Shown here: piece by piece, positions 6,942 to 14,021 of the stretch
Layout: every line of letters begins with the position of its first letter
Position numbering within the stretch: the first letter of the stretch is position 1
Assembly: GCF_902381825.1 (NCBI RefSeq)
Contig: NZ_LR698973.1
Location: 2,681,175-2,707,346 of the forward strand
Source: Pseudocoprococcus catus
GTDB lineage: Bacteria; Bacillota; Clostridia; Lachnospirales; Lachnospiraceae
Reading direction: 5' to 3'
Length of the DNA: 26,172 bases
The notes under the pieces: generated by a model
The model's input: the letters and a program-made list of their open reading frames with translations, nothing else
Databases searched by the model: none
What the model was told of the DNA's origin: nothing
Program-made: the position numbers and the translations under genes

Positions 6942-7048
6942 AGAATGCCAGAGCAATTTCTTTTTACCAAAGAGAAGGGTTCATTATTCAATGTGAAGGT
7001 TTGGATGAAACAATCTCCCCATCTTTATTCAATCTTAATACGTCGTAA
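6938..7048 (+). pseudogene. C-terminal fragment of a GNAT acetyltransferase
   Basis: Thirty-six codons read [20 protein letters not shown] and onward to LFNLNTS. 'N.RAI.FYQREGF.IQ' is the classic GNAT motif B region near the C-terminus. The rest of the domain is missing and the end differs from the usual 'TGE.EY.M.W' tail. It is fused head to tail with the kinase remnant, overlapping by 4 nt. Confidence 0.55.
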
Positions 7049-7119
7049 ATGTCTCTTATACGTTCTTAAAATCTACGGCTGTATAATTATAATATTAATG
7101 CTGATAAGGAGTTGCCTTT

Positions 7120-8460
7120 ATGCCAGGAGAGAACATTCGCCGAAAGCGCCGTCTTTCGTCTTTTCAAATTATCATATTGGGTTTTGCCGGAGTCATTCTG
7201 CTAGGTGCGCTATTGCTGATGCTGCCGATTTCCACAACAGCCGGGGGCGTAACGCCGTTTAATGAAACACTGTTTACCGCGACCTCTGCCGTATGTGTGA
7301 CGGGGCTTGTGGTGCAGGATACAGGCAGTTATTGGTCAGCCTTTGGGCAAGCGGTCATTCTGACGCTGATTCAGATTGGAGGACTTGGCGTTGTGACCGT
7401 CGCAGCGTCGTTAGCGCTTTTGTCCGGGCGAAAAATATCGTTGATGCAGCGCAGCACCATGCAGGACGCAATTTCAGCACCTCAGGTCGGCGGAATCGTT
7501 CGTCTGACACGCTTCATCCTGCGAGGGACGTTTCTGATTGAGCTGCTGGGGGCGCTTGCCATGCTGCCGGTGTTCTGCCGGGACTATGGATGGCGGGGCA
7601 TCTGGATGGCATTGTTTCATTCCATATCTGCTTTTTGCAACGCCGGGTTTGATATTCTTGGGACAGAGGATAATCTCTATCCATCCCTTACCGGTTATGC
7701 TGGCAGTCCGGTAATCAATATCACGATTATGCTGCTGATCGTAATTGGCGGCATTGGATTTCTGACGTGGAATGACATCTGCGAAAACAAGTGGCGGTTT
7801 CATCGCTACCGGATGCAGAGCAAGGTGATTCTCGTCACGACAGGTCTTTTAATTCTTCTGCCTGCTGTGTTTTTCTTCTTCTCAGACTTTTCTGCGCTTC
7901 CCGCCGGAAACCGGTTGCTGGCATCCTTTTTTCAGTCCGTCACGCCGAGAACAGCGGGCTTCAACACGGTAAATCTATCCGCGATGTCCAGCGCATCGCA
8001 GGGCGTGATGATCCTTTTGATGCTCATTGGCGGTTCTCCGGGTTCTACGGCGGGCGGTATGAAAACAACAACGCTGGCGGTTCTGCTTGCCAATGCTGTT
8101 GCGACTTTCCGTCAGCGCGATAGTGCCCAATTTTTTGGACGCAGAGTCGATTGCAGCGCCGTTAAAACCGCCGCGACCATTCTGATGATGTACCTTGTGC
8201 TGTTTTTTGGCGGCGCTGTTTTTATCAGCGCTTATGAAAACTTGTCGCTTTCCACATGCCTGTATGAAACAGCTTCGGCGGTTGGAACGGTGGGATTGAC
8301 ACTTGGCATTACACCGCAGCTGCATATTACGTCGCAAATGGTGCTGATCACGCTCATGTATCTGGGCAGAGTCGGCGGTCTTACACTTATTTATGCGGCA
8401 TTTTCCGGAAAAAAAGCAACCGGTGCAAAGATGCCGAAGGAAAAAATTATGATTGGATAA
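7120..8460 (+). CDS. TrkH/KtrB-family potassium transporter, channel subunit
   Basis: This 446-residue integral membrane protein has the four pore repeats of the Trk/Ktr/HKT superfamily. The pore-loop filters are visible as 'SAVCVTGLVV' (about 55-64), 'SAFCNAGFD', 'TPRTAGFNT' and 'SAVGTVGLT', each with its conserved Gly. Hydrophobic helices flank each loop, and the length suits the KtrB branch (about 440-460). It moves K+ (with or without Na+) through the membrane and is gated by the RCK subunit encoded next. The start is ATG 7120, 9 nt after AAGGAG. The RCK gene begins 13 nt after its stop. Base composition is richer in GC than the region upstream, suggesting that the potassium block arrived separately. 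Confidence 0.92.
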   Translation: MPGENIRRKRRLSSFQIIILGFAGVILLGALLLMLPISTTAGGVTPFNETLFTATSAVCVTGLVVQDTGSYWSAFGQAVILTLIQIGGLGVVTVAASLALLSGRKISLMQRSTMQDAISAPQVGGIVRLTRFILRGTFLIELLGALAMLPVFCRDYGWRGIWMALFHSISAFCNAGFDILGTEDNLYPSLTGYAGSPVINITIMLLIVIGGIGFLTWNDICENKWRFHRYRMQSKVILVTTGLLILLPAVFFFFSDFSALPAGNRLLASFFQSVTPRTAGFNTVNLSAMSSASQGVMILLMLIGGSPGSTAGGMKTTTLAVLLANAVATFRQRDSAQFFGRRVDCSAVKTAATILMMYLVLFFGGAVFISAYENLSLSTCLYETASAVGTVGLTLGITPQLHITSQMVLITLMYLGRVGGLTLIYAAFSGKKATGAKMPKEKIMIG

Positions 8461-8473
8461 GGAGTCTTTTCTC

Positions 8474-9121
8474 ATGAAAAACATTCTATTAATTGGCGCA
8501 GGCCGTTTTGGACGGCATATCGCAGTACAGCTTTCTCAGCTGGGTCATCAGGTCATGGCGGTTGATACAAACGAGGAACGAATCAATGATGTGCTGCCTT
8601 ACGTCACAAACGCGCAAATTGGTGATAGTACAAACGCGGAGTTTCTTCACTCTCTTGGCATTGGAAATTTTGATGTCTGCCTCGTGACCATTGGCGGCAG
8701 TTTTCAGAACTCGTTGGAAACGACGTCGCTGTTGAAGGAGCTAGGCGCGAAGTGCGTGGTGTCGCGTGCCGAACGGGATGTGCAGGCGAAGTTTCTGCTT
8801 CGCAACGGTGCTGACCATGTAGTCTACCCGGAAAAGCAAGTGGCAAAGTGGGCTGCGATTCGATACAGCTCCAATCATATCTTTGACTACGTAGAAATTG
8901 ACGACCAGCACGCCATTTTTGAAGTAGAAATTCCGGAAAGGTGGATTGGCAAAAGCGTTGGAGAGCTGGATATTCGCAGAAAGTATGGTATTAACATTCT
9001 CGGCATTAAGCGTTCGGGAAAAACAGACGTTTCGATTACACCGGATACGGTGCTGTCTGGGGAAACAACGATTTTAGCGTTGGGCGAATATAAGACGCTG
9101 CAAAAGTGTTTCCGGATATGA
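8474..9121 (+). CDS. TrkA/KtrA-family RCK regulatory subunit
   Basis: This 215-residue cytoplasmic protein has an N-terminal Rossmann RCK_N domain. The nucleotide motif GAGRFG is at residues 7-12, and an acidic residue ends the second strand ('VMAVDTNEE'). A C-terminal RCK_C domain ('IPERWIGKSVGELDIRRKYG') follows. Single-repeat RCK proteins of this length form the octameric ring that gates KtrB in response to ATP/ADP and c-di-AMP in relatives. I chose ATG 8474 over an in-frame start at 8453 because GGAG (8461-8464) precedes it by 9 nt and the family begins with 'MKNILLIGAGRFG'. Confidence 0.9.
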   Translation: MKNILLIGAGRFGRHIAVQLSQLGHQVMAVDTNEERINDVLPYVTNAQIGDSTNAEFLHSLGIGNFDVCLVTIGGSFQNSLETTSLLKELGAKCVVSRAERDVQAKFLLRNGADHVVYPEKQVAKWAAIRYSSNHIFDYVEIDDQHAIFEVEIPERWIGKSVGELDIRRKYGINILGIKRSGKTDVSITPDTVLSGETTILALGEYKTLQKCFRI

Positions 9122-9163
9122 ACGGGCAGTAAATCCGATTGGACGCGGTAGAAACCGTCACAT

Positions 9164-9177
9164 ATTGGTGCTATAAT
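9164..9177 (+). promoter_or_regulatory. Extended -10 promoter before the KdpD-like gene
   Basis: TGCTATAAT ends at 9177 and gives TGnTATAAT. The -35 region (near 9149-9155, TAGAAA) is poor, which is usual for extended -10 promoters. It would let the two-component genes be expressed apart from the transporter genes. Confidence 0.4.
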
Positions 9178-9224
9178 ATTATTTTAAGAGGGGTGGTGAA
9201 AGTGTGCAGAACAAAGGAAGTGAA

Positions 9225-11186
9225 ATGTCAAAAGAGCATATTCTGGTGTGCCTGTCCTCGTCTCCATCCAATGAACGCATTGTACGAATGGCAGAAAAAA
9301 TGGCGCAGGCATTTTGCGGAAGCCTTACCGCACTCTATGTGCAAACACCCGGAGACGCTGATATGAACGCGGAAGATACCGTTCGATTGCAGGCGAATAT
9401 GCGTCTGGCGCAGCAACTTGGTGCAGAAATCGTCACAACACACGGAGAAGATGTACCGACGCAGATTGCGGAATATGCGCGGCTCTCCGACGTGACCAAA
9501 ATCGTAATCGGGCGAAGCGGTTTGAAGCGGCGGCATTTCTGGAGCGAACCGACGCTGACAGAACGGCTCATCGCACTGGCTCCGGAGGTAGACATTCACA
9601 TTATTCCAGATGCGGAAGTCTACAAAAGCTATCGCAGGAACCGGCTGATCGCTATCTGCCCGGCGCTTCCGACCGCCTGGGAACTGCTTCTGACTGTCGG
9701 GATTCTGGCGGCTGCAACGATCATTGGATGGGTCTTTCTGCGGCTCGGCTTTGCAGATGCCAATATCATTATGGTTTACCTACTGGGTGTGCTTCTGACC
9801 TCCGCCTTTACCAGCGGGTATATCTGCGGTGTGCTGTCCGCTTTTTTGAGCGTCATCCTGTTCAATTATTTTCTGACGGAACCCAGACTGTCCTTGGTTG
9901 CCTATGGCAGCAAATATCCCATAACCTTTGCAGTCATGTTTGCAGCGGCGCTTTTGACCGGCACACTTGCCGCAAAGCTTAAAGTCCATGCACAGCTATC
10001 CGCACGGGATGCTTATCGCACGAAGCTCCTTTTTGATATGAACAGGCAGCTTCAAAAGGCAGAAACGCCGGAGGAAGTCTATCGGATGACCGCAATGCAG
10101 ATACAAAAGCTCATGCAGCGGGACGTTTTAATTTGCCCAGCGCAGGGCGGTGCTTTGTTGGATGAAATTATTTACCCGGTTGACGGGCGTAGCCCATACA
10201 GCATCTCAGATGCGGATGGGGAGCAAAACGTGATTCAATGGGTCTGGCAAAACCGCAAGTGTGCCGGCGCAACGACGCATAACTTTCCAAAGGCAAAATG
10301 GCTGTATCTTGCCATTCGTACCGAGCAGCAGGTTTTCGGCGTTGTCGGGATTCTGATGGATAAGCAAACGCAGCCTGACGCATTTACAACCAGCGTTCTG
10401 TTCTCCATTCTCGGAGAGTGCGCTCTGGCGCTGGAAAGCCTGCACAATGCCGCAGAAAAGGAAAAAGCTGCTGTTTTTGCAAAGAACGAACAGCTTCGTG
10501 CCAATCTTCTTCGTTCGATTTCTCATGACCTCAGAACCCCGTTGACCTCCATTTCCGGTAATGCAGATACGCTGCTGCACAGCTATAATGCGCTGGATGA
10601 GCAAACACGGAAACAGATTTTTACGGATATCTATGATGATGCGCAATGGCTGACTGGTCTGGTTGAGAATTTACTTTCTATTACGAAAATCTCGGACGGC
10701 AGCGTAAAGCTGCGCCTTTCTGATCAGGTCGTGGATGACATCGTATCGGAAGCATTCCGGCATATCGACCGAAGATCGACAGAACATCACATCGAGGTAG
10801 ATTGCGGAGACGTACCGTTGCTGGTGCGGGTGGACGCAGGACTCATCGTGCAGGTACTTATCAATCTGGTGAACAACGCAGTCAAATATACTCCGACTGG
10901 ATCGAACATCCGGATTACGGCAATCCCGCGAGAAAATATGGCTGAGATATGCGTCAGCGATAACGGTCCCGGTATCTCAGATGAACTAAAAGAACGTGTT
11001 TTTGAAATGTTCTTTACCGGGAGTAATCCAATTGGCGACAGCCGCCGAAGTCTTGGGCTTGGACTTACTCTCTGTCAAACCATTATTCATGCACATAATG
11101 GCGAAATGACGCTGAAAGACAATTCGCCGCATGGATGCATCTTTTCCTTTACGGTACCACTTAGTGAGGTGAACTTAAATGAATAA
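9225..11186 (+). CDS. KdpD-like sensor histidine kinase lacking the KdpD domain
   Basis: This kinase of about 653 residues has the back part of KdpD. In order: a Usp-like domain (1-125, with 'GRSGLKRRHFW' and 'DIHIIP'), the four-helix DUF4118 membrane block (about 145-255), a GAF-like domain (270-420), HisKA with 'SISHDLRTPLTSISGNA' (His is the phosphorylation site), and HATPase with 'LVNNAVKYTP', 'DNGPGIS' and 'GLGLTLC'. The N-terminal KdpD domain of about 210 residues with its Walker motif is absent. It probably senses K+ or cell turgor and phosphorylates the next gene's product. ATG 9225 has AAAGGAAG 6 nt upstream; a GTG at 9204 in the same frame is possible. It overlaps the regulator gene by 8 nt. 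No kdpFABC pump is present, so the target is more likely the Ktr system upstream. Confidence 0.88.
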   Translation: MSKEHILVCLSSSPSNERIVRMAEKMAQAFCGSLTALYVQTPGDADMNAEDTVRLQANMRLAQQLGAEIVTTHGEDVPTQIAEYARLSDVTKIVIGRSGLKRRHFWSEPTLTERLIALAPEVDIHIIPDAEVYKSYRRNRLIAICPALPTAWELLLTVGILAAATIIGWVFLRLGFADANIIMVYLLGVLLTSAFTSGYICGVLSAFLSVILFNYFLTEPRLSLVAYGSKYPITFAVMFAAALLTGTLAAKLKVHAQLSARDAYRTKLLFDMNRQLQKAETPEEVYRMTAMQIQKLMQRDVLICPAQGGALLDEIIYPVDGRSPYSISDADGEQNVIQWVWQNRKCAGATTHNFPKAKWLYLAIRTEQQVFGVVGILMDKQTQPDAFTTSVLFSILGECALALESLHNAAEKEKAAVFAKNEQLRANLLRSISHDLRTPLTSISGNADTLLHSYNALDEQTRKQIFTDIYDDAQWLTGLVENLLSITKISDGSVKLRLSDQVVDDIVSEAFRHIDRRSTEHHIEVDCGDVPLLVRVDAGLIVQVLINLVNNAVKYTPTGSNIRITAIPRENMAEICVSDNGPGISDELKERVFEMFFTGSNPIGDSRRSLGLGLTLCQTIIHAHNGEMTLKDNSPHGCIFSFTVPLSEVNLNE

Positions 11187-11880
11187 GCCGCTTGTTCTTG
11201 TTGTAGAAGATGATACCCCGGTGCGCAATTTAATCACGACGACGCTGAAAACTCACGAATACAGATATCTCTCGGCTCAAAACGGCGCAAGCGCCGTGCT
11301 GGAGGCACTGTCGCATAATCCGGATATTGTGCTGCTCGATCTGGGACTCCCGGATATGGACGGTGTGGAGATCATCCGAAAAATCCGTTCGTGGTCGAAT
11401 ATGCCGATTATTGTGATCAGCGCCAGAACGGAGGATTCTGATAAAATCGGGGCACTGGATGCCGGGGCAGACGATTACCTGACGAAACCTTTTTCTGTGG
11501 ATGAGCTACTGGCGCGGCTACGGGTGACGCAGCGAAGATTAGCGTTGATGAAAGCGGATACGGCGCAGGAAACTCCGATTTTTACGAATGGTGCGCTGAA
11601 AATCGACTATGCGGCAGGCTGCGCATATATTGATGGTGCAGAACTGCACTTGACGCCCATCGAATACAAGCTGCTGTGCCTGCTCTCAAAAAATGTGGGT
11701 AAGGTTCTGACACACACCTACATTACGCAGCAGATTTGGGGCAGCAGTTGGGAAAATGATATTGCTTCTCTGCGAGTATTCATGGCAACCCTGCGCAAAA
11801 AGCTGGAAAACGGGAAAGATGGGCAGCAATACATACAAACGCACATCGGCATCGGTTATCGGATGCTTCGGGTTGAGTGA
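11179..11880 (+). CDS. KdpE-like OmpR-family response regulator
   Basis: This 233-residue protein has a receiver domain and a winged helix. The receiver shows 'VVEDD' for the acidic pocket, 'VLLDLGLPDMDG' with the phospho-acceptor Asp, the conserved Ser/Thr in 'VISARTED', and Lys in 'LTKPFSVDELLARLR'. The C-terminal Trans_reg_C domain has 'LTPIEYKLLCLLSKNVGKVLTH' and the terminal 'IGIGYRML'. It starts inside the kinase gene (8-nt overlap), so both proteins are made together. A hairpin begins on the very last base of its stop codon. Confidence 0.92.
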   Translation: MNKPLVLVVEDDTPVRNLITTTLKTHEYRYLSAQNGASAVLEALSHNPDIVLLDLGLPDMDGVEIIRKIRSWSNMPIIVISARTEDSDKIGALDAGADDYLTKPFSVDELLARLRVTQRRLALMKADTAQETPIFTNGALKIDYAAGCAYIDGAELHLTPIEYKLLCLLSKNVGKVLTHTYITQQIWGSSWENDIASLRVFMATLRKKLENGKDGQQYIQTHIGIGYRMLRVE

Positions 11881-11931
11881 ACAATTCCTGAGCTCAAAAT
11901 TCAGTACTGAATTTTGAACTCAGGAATTGTT
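11880..11931. terminator. Long hairpin touching the kdpE-like stop codon
   Basis: AACAATTCCTGAG (11880-11892) pairs with CTCAGGAATTGTT (11919-11931). After one mismatch, TCAAAATTCAG (11894-11904) pairs with CTGAATTTTGA (11907-11917), leaving a 2-nt loop. There is no long T run, but such a stem would block or protect the mRNA 3' end. Confidence 0.6.
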
Positions 11932-11948
11932 GATTTGGCACCACCTTT

Positions 11949-11980
11949 CATTTGCATGGAATGACCACACCATGCAAATG
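11949..11980. repeat. Second inverted repeat after the potassium block
   Basis: CATTTGCATGG (11949-11959) pairs perfectly with CCATGCAAATG (11970-11980) over a 10-nt loop. It is the second of three consecutive hairpins in a 160-bp gap between convergent genes. Confidence 0.55.
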
Positions 11981-12040
11981 AGCTGACCATCGTGATATCA
12001 AAGGAAGCGAGCCGGGCTTTGATATCACGATGGTCAGCTC
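11980..12040. terminator. Perfect 24-bp hairpin followed by a T run
   Basis: The arms 11980-12003 and 12017-12040 are perfect reverse complements of 24 nt (core GACCATCGTGATATC), with a 13-nt loop. TGTTTTTTG follows on the plus strand. It is a very stable terminator for the plus-strand block and may also stop minus-strand transcription. The stem is far longer than most terminators. Confidence 0.7.
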
Positions 12041-12058
12041 TGTTTTTTGCGATTTTTA

Positions 12059-13819
12059 TTATCTTGAGAATTTATCTCTGTAACGAATATGCATATCTTC
12101 CCAATCCATGAACAATACATAAAATACCTTTCCGTATTGCGGGCTCTCTACAATTCTTCCATGATCAAGCACAGAAAGGTAGGAGCCGTCAGCTTTTCGA
12201 AGATGGAAGTGAATATAGTCATTTTCATTACCATTGTCAATCTGTTCCCAGATACTTGATTCTATCTGTTGCTGTTCATCTTCCCGAATCAAGTTTCGAA
12301 AACTTTTCTTAGTAAATTTGAATAGTTCATCTATATCTTTATATCCAGCCATATGAAAAAATTCATCATTTGCATAAAATAGTTCATCATCTTCTTTGTC
12401 AGCTCTGTATATGATAAATGCACCTGGAAGATGTTCCGAGATATCCTTGAATGCGAATCCAAGCTGTTTGCGAACACCTGACCGAAGACCTTCTCTGTAG
12501 GCCATACATCCGTTTTTACCATGAAGCTTTATTTCATAAAGAGCTGCGTCTGCGCAGCGCATGAGCTGTGAACGGTCGGATGCAAATGTTGGATATTCTG
12601 CATATCCAAGAGAAATATAAAATGCATGTTCCTTACCCTGATATGAGAATGTTTTGGAAAGTTTAGTGAATTGCTGTAGCTGTACATCTGCTTCTGCAAA
12701 GGTACAATTTGGTAAAAGAATGCAGAATTCATCACCACCGTTTCTTCCCAGTAATGCATCGGATGGAAAAAAAGCCTTCATGCTGTCTGCAAGACTCTTT
12801 AATGCCCTGTCTCCATAACTATGTCCATAGATATCATTAATAAACTTGAAATCATCGATATCAAGGAGGGCAGCCACAAAATGTGTTTGAGGATTTTGAG
12901 AAATCATTTTTTCTGCTAACTCATCAAATCCATAGCGGTTATAAATTCCTGTAAGAGAATCTGTATGAGCCATTATTTGATATTTGTTCCTATGTTCTTT
13001 TGCTACTAGCCATACTCTGGTAAGAATTGACAGAAGAAGGCTTATTGTAAGAAACAGTCCGATGATGATTATCAGTAGTGAGTTATTTCTCCATCCACTT
13101 TTAGGAGTTACTTCAAATTTCCATTTTTCATCTCCTATTGTAAATGTATAAGAAACAGGATGATTTGTTTCACCATCTGATTGATAAACCACTTTATAAG
13201 TATCACTCCATGGAGCGTCCGTTTTTAAAATTTTATAGTCGTATCCAAAATTTGAAAGTGCAAGGAATGAGTCTGAAAAAATGTCCGGAACACGCAGGAT
13301 AACGATAGTAAATCCCCAGAAATACTCTTGCTCGTTTTTATCTTTCAGGTAGACTGGATTGCGTACCGCAATTCCATAGCTACCCTGTTTCAATTCGAAA
13401 GGACCTTGCGTAATGATTGTATGGTTGTCTCTGGCGTAACAGGAAATCTTTCCGCGGTCTTTATCATGGATTAAATCAATCTTACCTGCCTCATTTCCAT
13501 CAGCCGGATAAATATCTGTTACAACACCATTAGGAGCAAGCTGTATGCATTCAATAGAATCAGACATAAGATTCCCGGCAATCGTTTCAAACTGATGAAT
13601 CTCACCATTTTCACTGATTAGAATCTGTTCCAAGGTATCCGTGATCTCAATTCCATTTGTAATTTCATTCTTTATGCGTTCGCCATAGGTGGCTACGTTT
13701 AATTGTGCTGTTATGTGTCTCTGCTCTTTTTCGTGGGTGTCTGTTATGTATACAATTAAACCAACAAGGCATACGCCCAGTAAAAAAATGATAAGAGGCA
13801 CAAGTGTTTTCTTTTTCAC
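12059..13819 (-). CDS. Membrane diguanylate cyclase: CHASE-GGDEF-PAS
   Basis: This 586-residue protein has a signal-anchor helix (5-25), an extracellular CHASE-type sensor (about 40-230, with 'IECIQLAPNGVVTDIYP'), a second helix (247-270), a GGDEF domain (about 285-445) and a C-terminal PAS domain (455-580, 'HLPGAFIIYRADKEDDELFYANDEFFHMAGY'). The active-site GGDEF is intact at 361-365, with 'DIDDFKFINDIYGH' before it, so it should make c-di-GMP from two GTP. The product-inhibition site RxxD is not there (it reads FPSD), suggesting reduced feedback control. A PAS domain after GGDEF is an uncommon order. The start is GTG 13819 with GAGGTG 6 nt upstream. It shares strand and theme with the next c-di-GMP gene upstream, 202 nt away. 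Confidence 0.9.
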   Translation of the reverse strand: MKKKTLVPLIIFLLGVCLVGLIVYITDTHEKEQRHITAQLNVATYGERIKNEITNGIEITDTLEQILISENGEIHQFETIAGNLMSDSIECIQLAPNGVVTDIYPADGNEAGKIDLIHDKDRGKISCYARDNHTIITQGPFELKQGSYGIAVRNPVYLKDKNEQEYFWGFTIVILRVPDIFSDSFLALSNFGYDYKILKTDAPWSDTYKVVYQSDGETNHPVSYTFTIGDEKWKFEVTPKSGWRNNSLLIIIIGLFLTISLLLSILTRVWLVAKEHRNKYQIMAHTDSLTGIYNRYGFDELAEKMISQNPQTHFVAALLDIDDFKFINDIYGHSYGDRALKSLADSMKAFFPSDALLGRNGGDEFCILLPNCTFAEADVQLQQFTKLSKTFSYQGKEHAFYISLGYAEYPTFASDRSQLMRCADAALYEIKLHGKNGCMAYREGLRSGVRKQLGFAFKDISEHLPGAFIIYRADKEDDELFYANDEFFHMAGYKDIDELFKFTKKSFRNLIREDEQQQIESSIWEQIDNGNENDYIHFHLRKADGSYLSVLDHGRIVESPQYGKVFYVLFMDWEDMHIRYRDKFSR

Positions 13820-13862
13820 TTAGTTCACCTCGTTTTATCCATGGAAATTTTTATAATAAAGC

Positions 13863-13871
13863 ATTATATCA
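13863..13871 (-). promoter_or_regulatory. Extended -10 promoter for the CHASE-GGDEF gene
   Basis: Read on the minus strand, TGATATAAT (13871-13863) forms TGnTATAAT about 45 nt before the GTG start. I see no good -35. The rest of the 202-nt gap (13820-14021) is AT-rich with no gene visible. Confidence 0.4.
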
Positions 13872-14021
13872 CAGAAGTTGAAAAACAGAATAAGTTTTCT
13901 GAAAAAAGACAATATGTTTTTTTATGTTAAAGCGATAATGTTTTTGCTTTGTTACATCAGACAACTGTTGCCGATGAAGTAATGAAAAATGGTGAAAAAA
14001 TAGTGAAAAAATAGTGTAATT

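Noticed and set aside
7474..8484. Minus-strand and alternate-frame ORFs inside the TrkH/KtrB gene
   Set aside because: They are shadows of a clear membrane-protein gene; composition is arginine/histidine-rich and without motifs.
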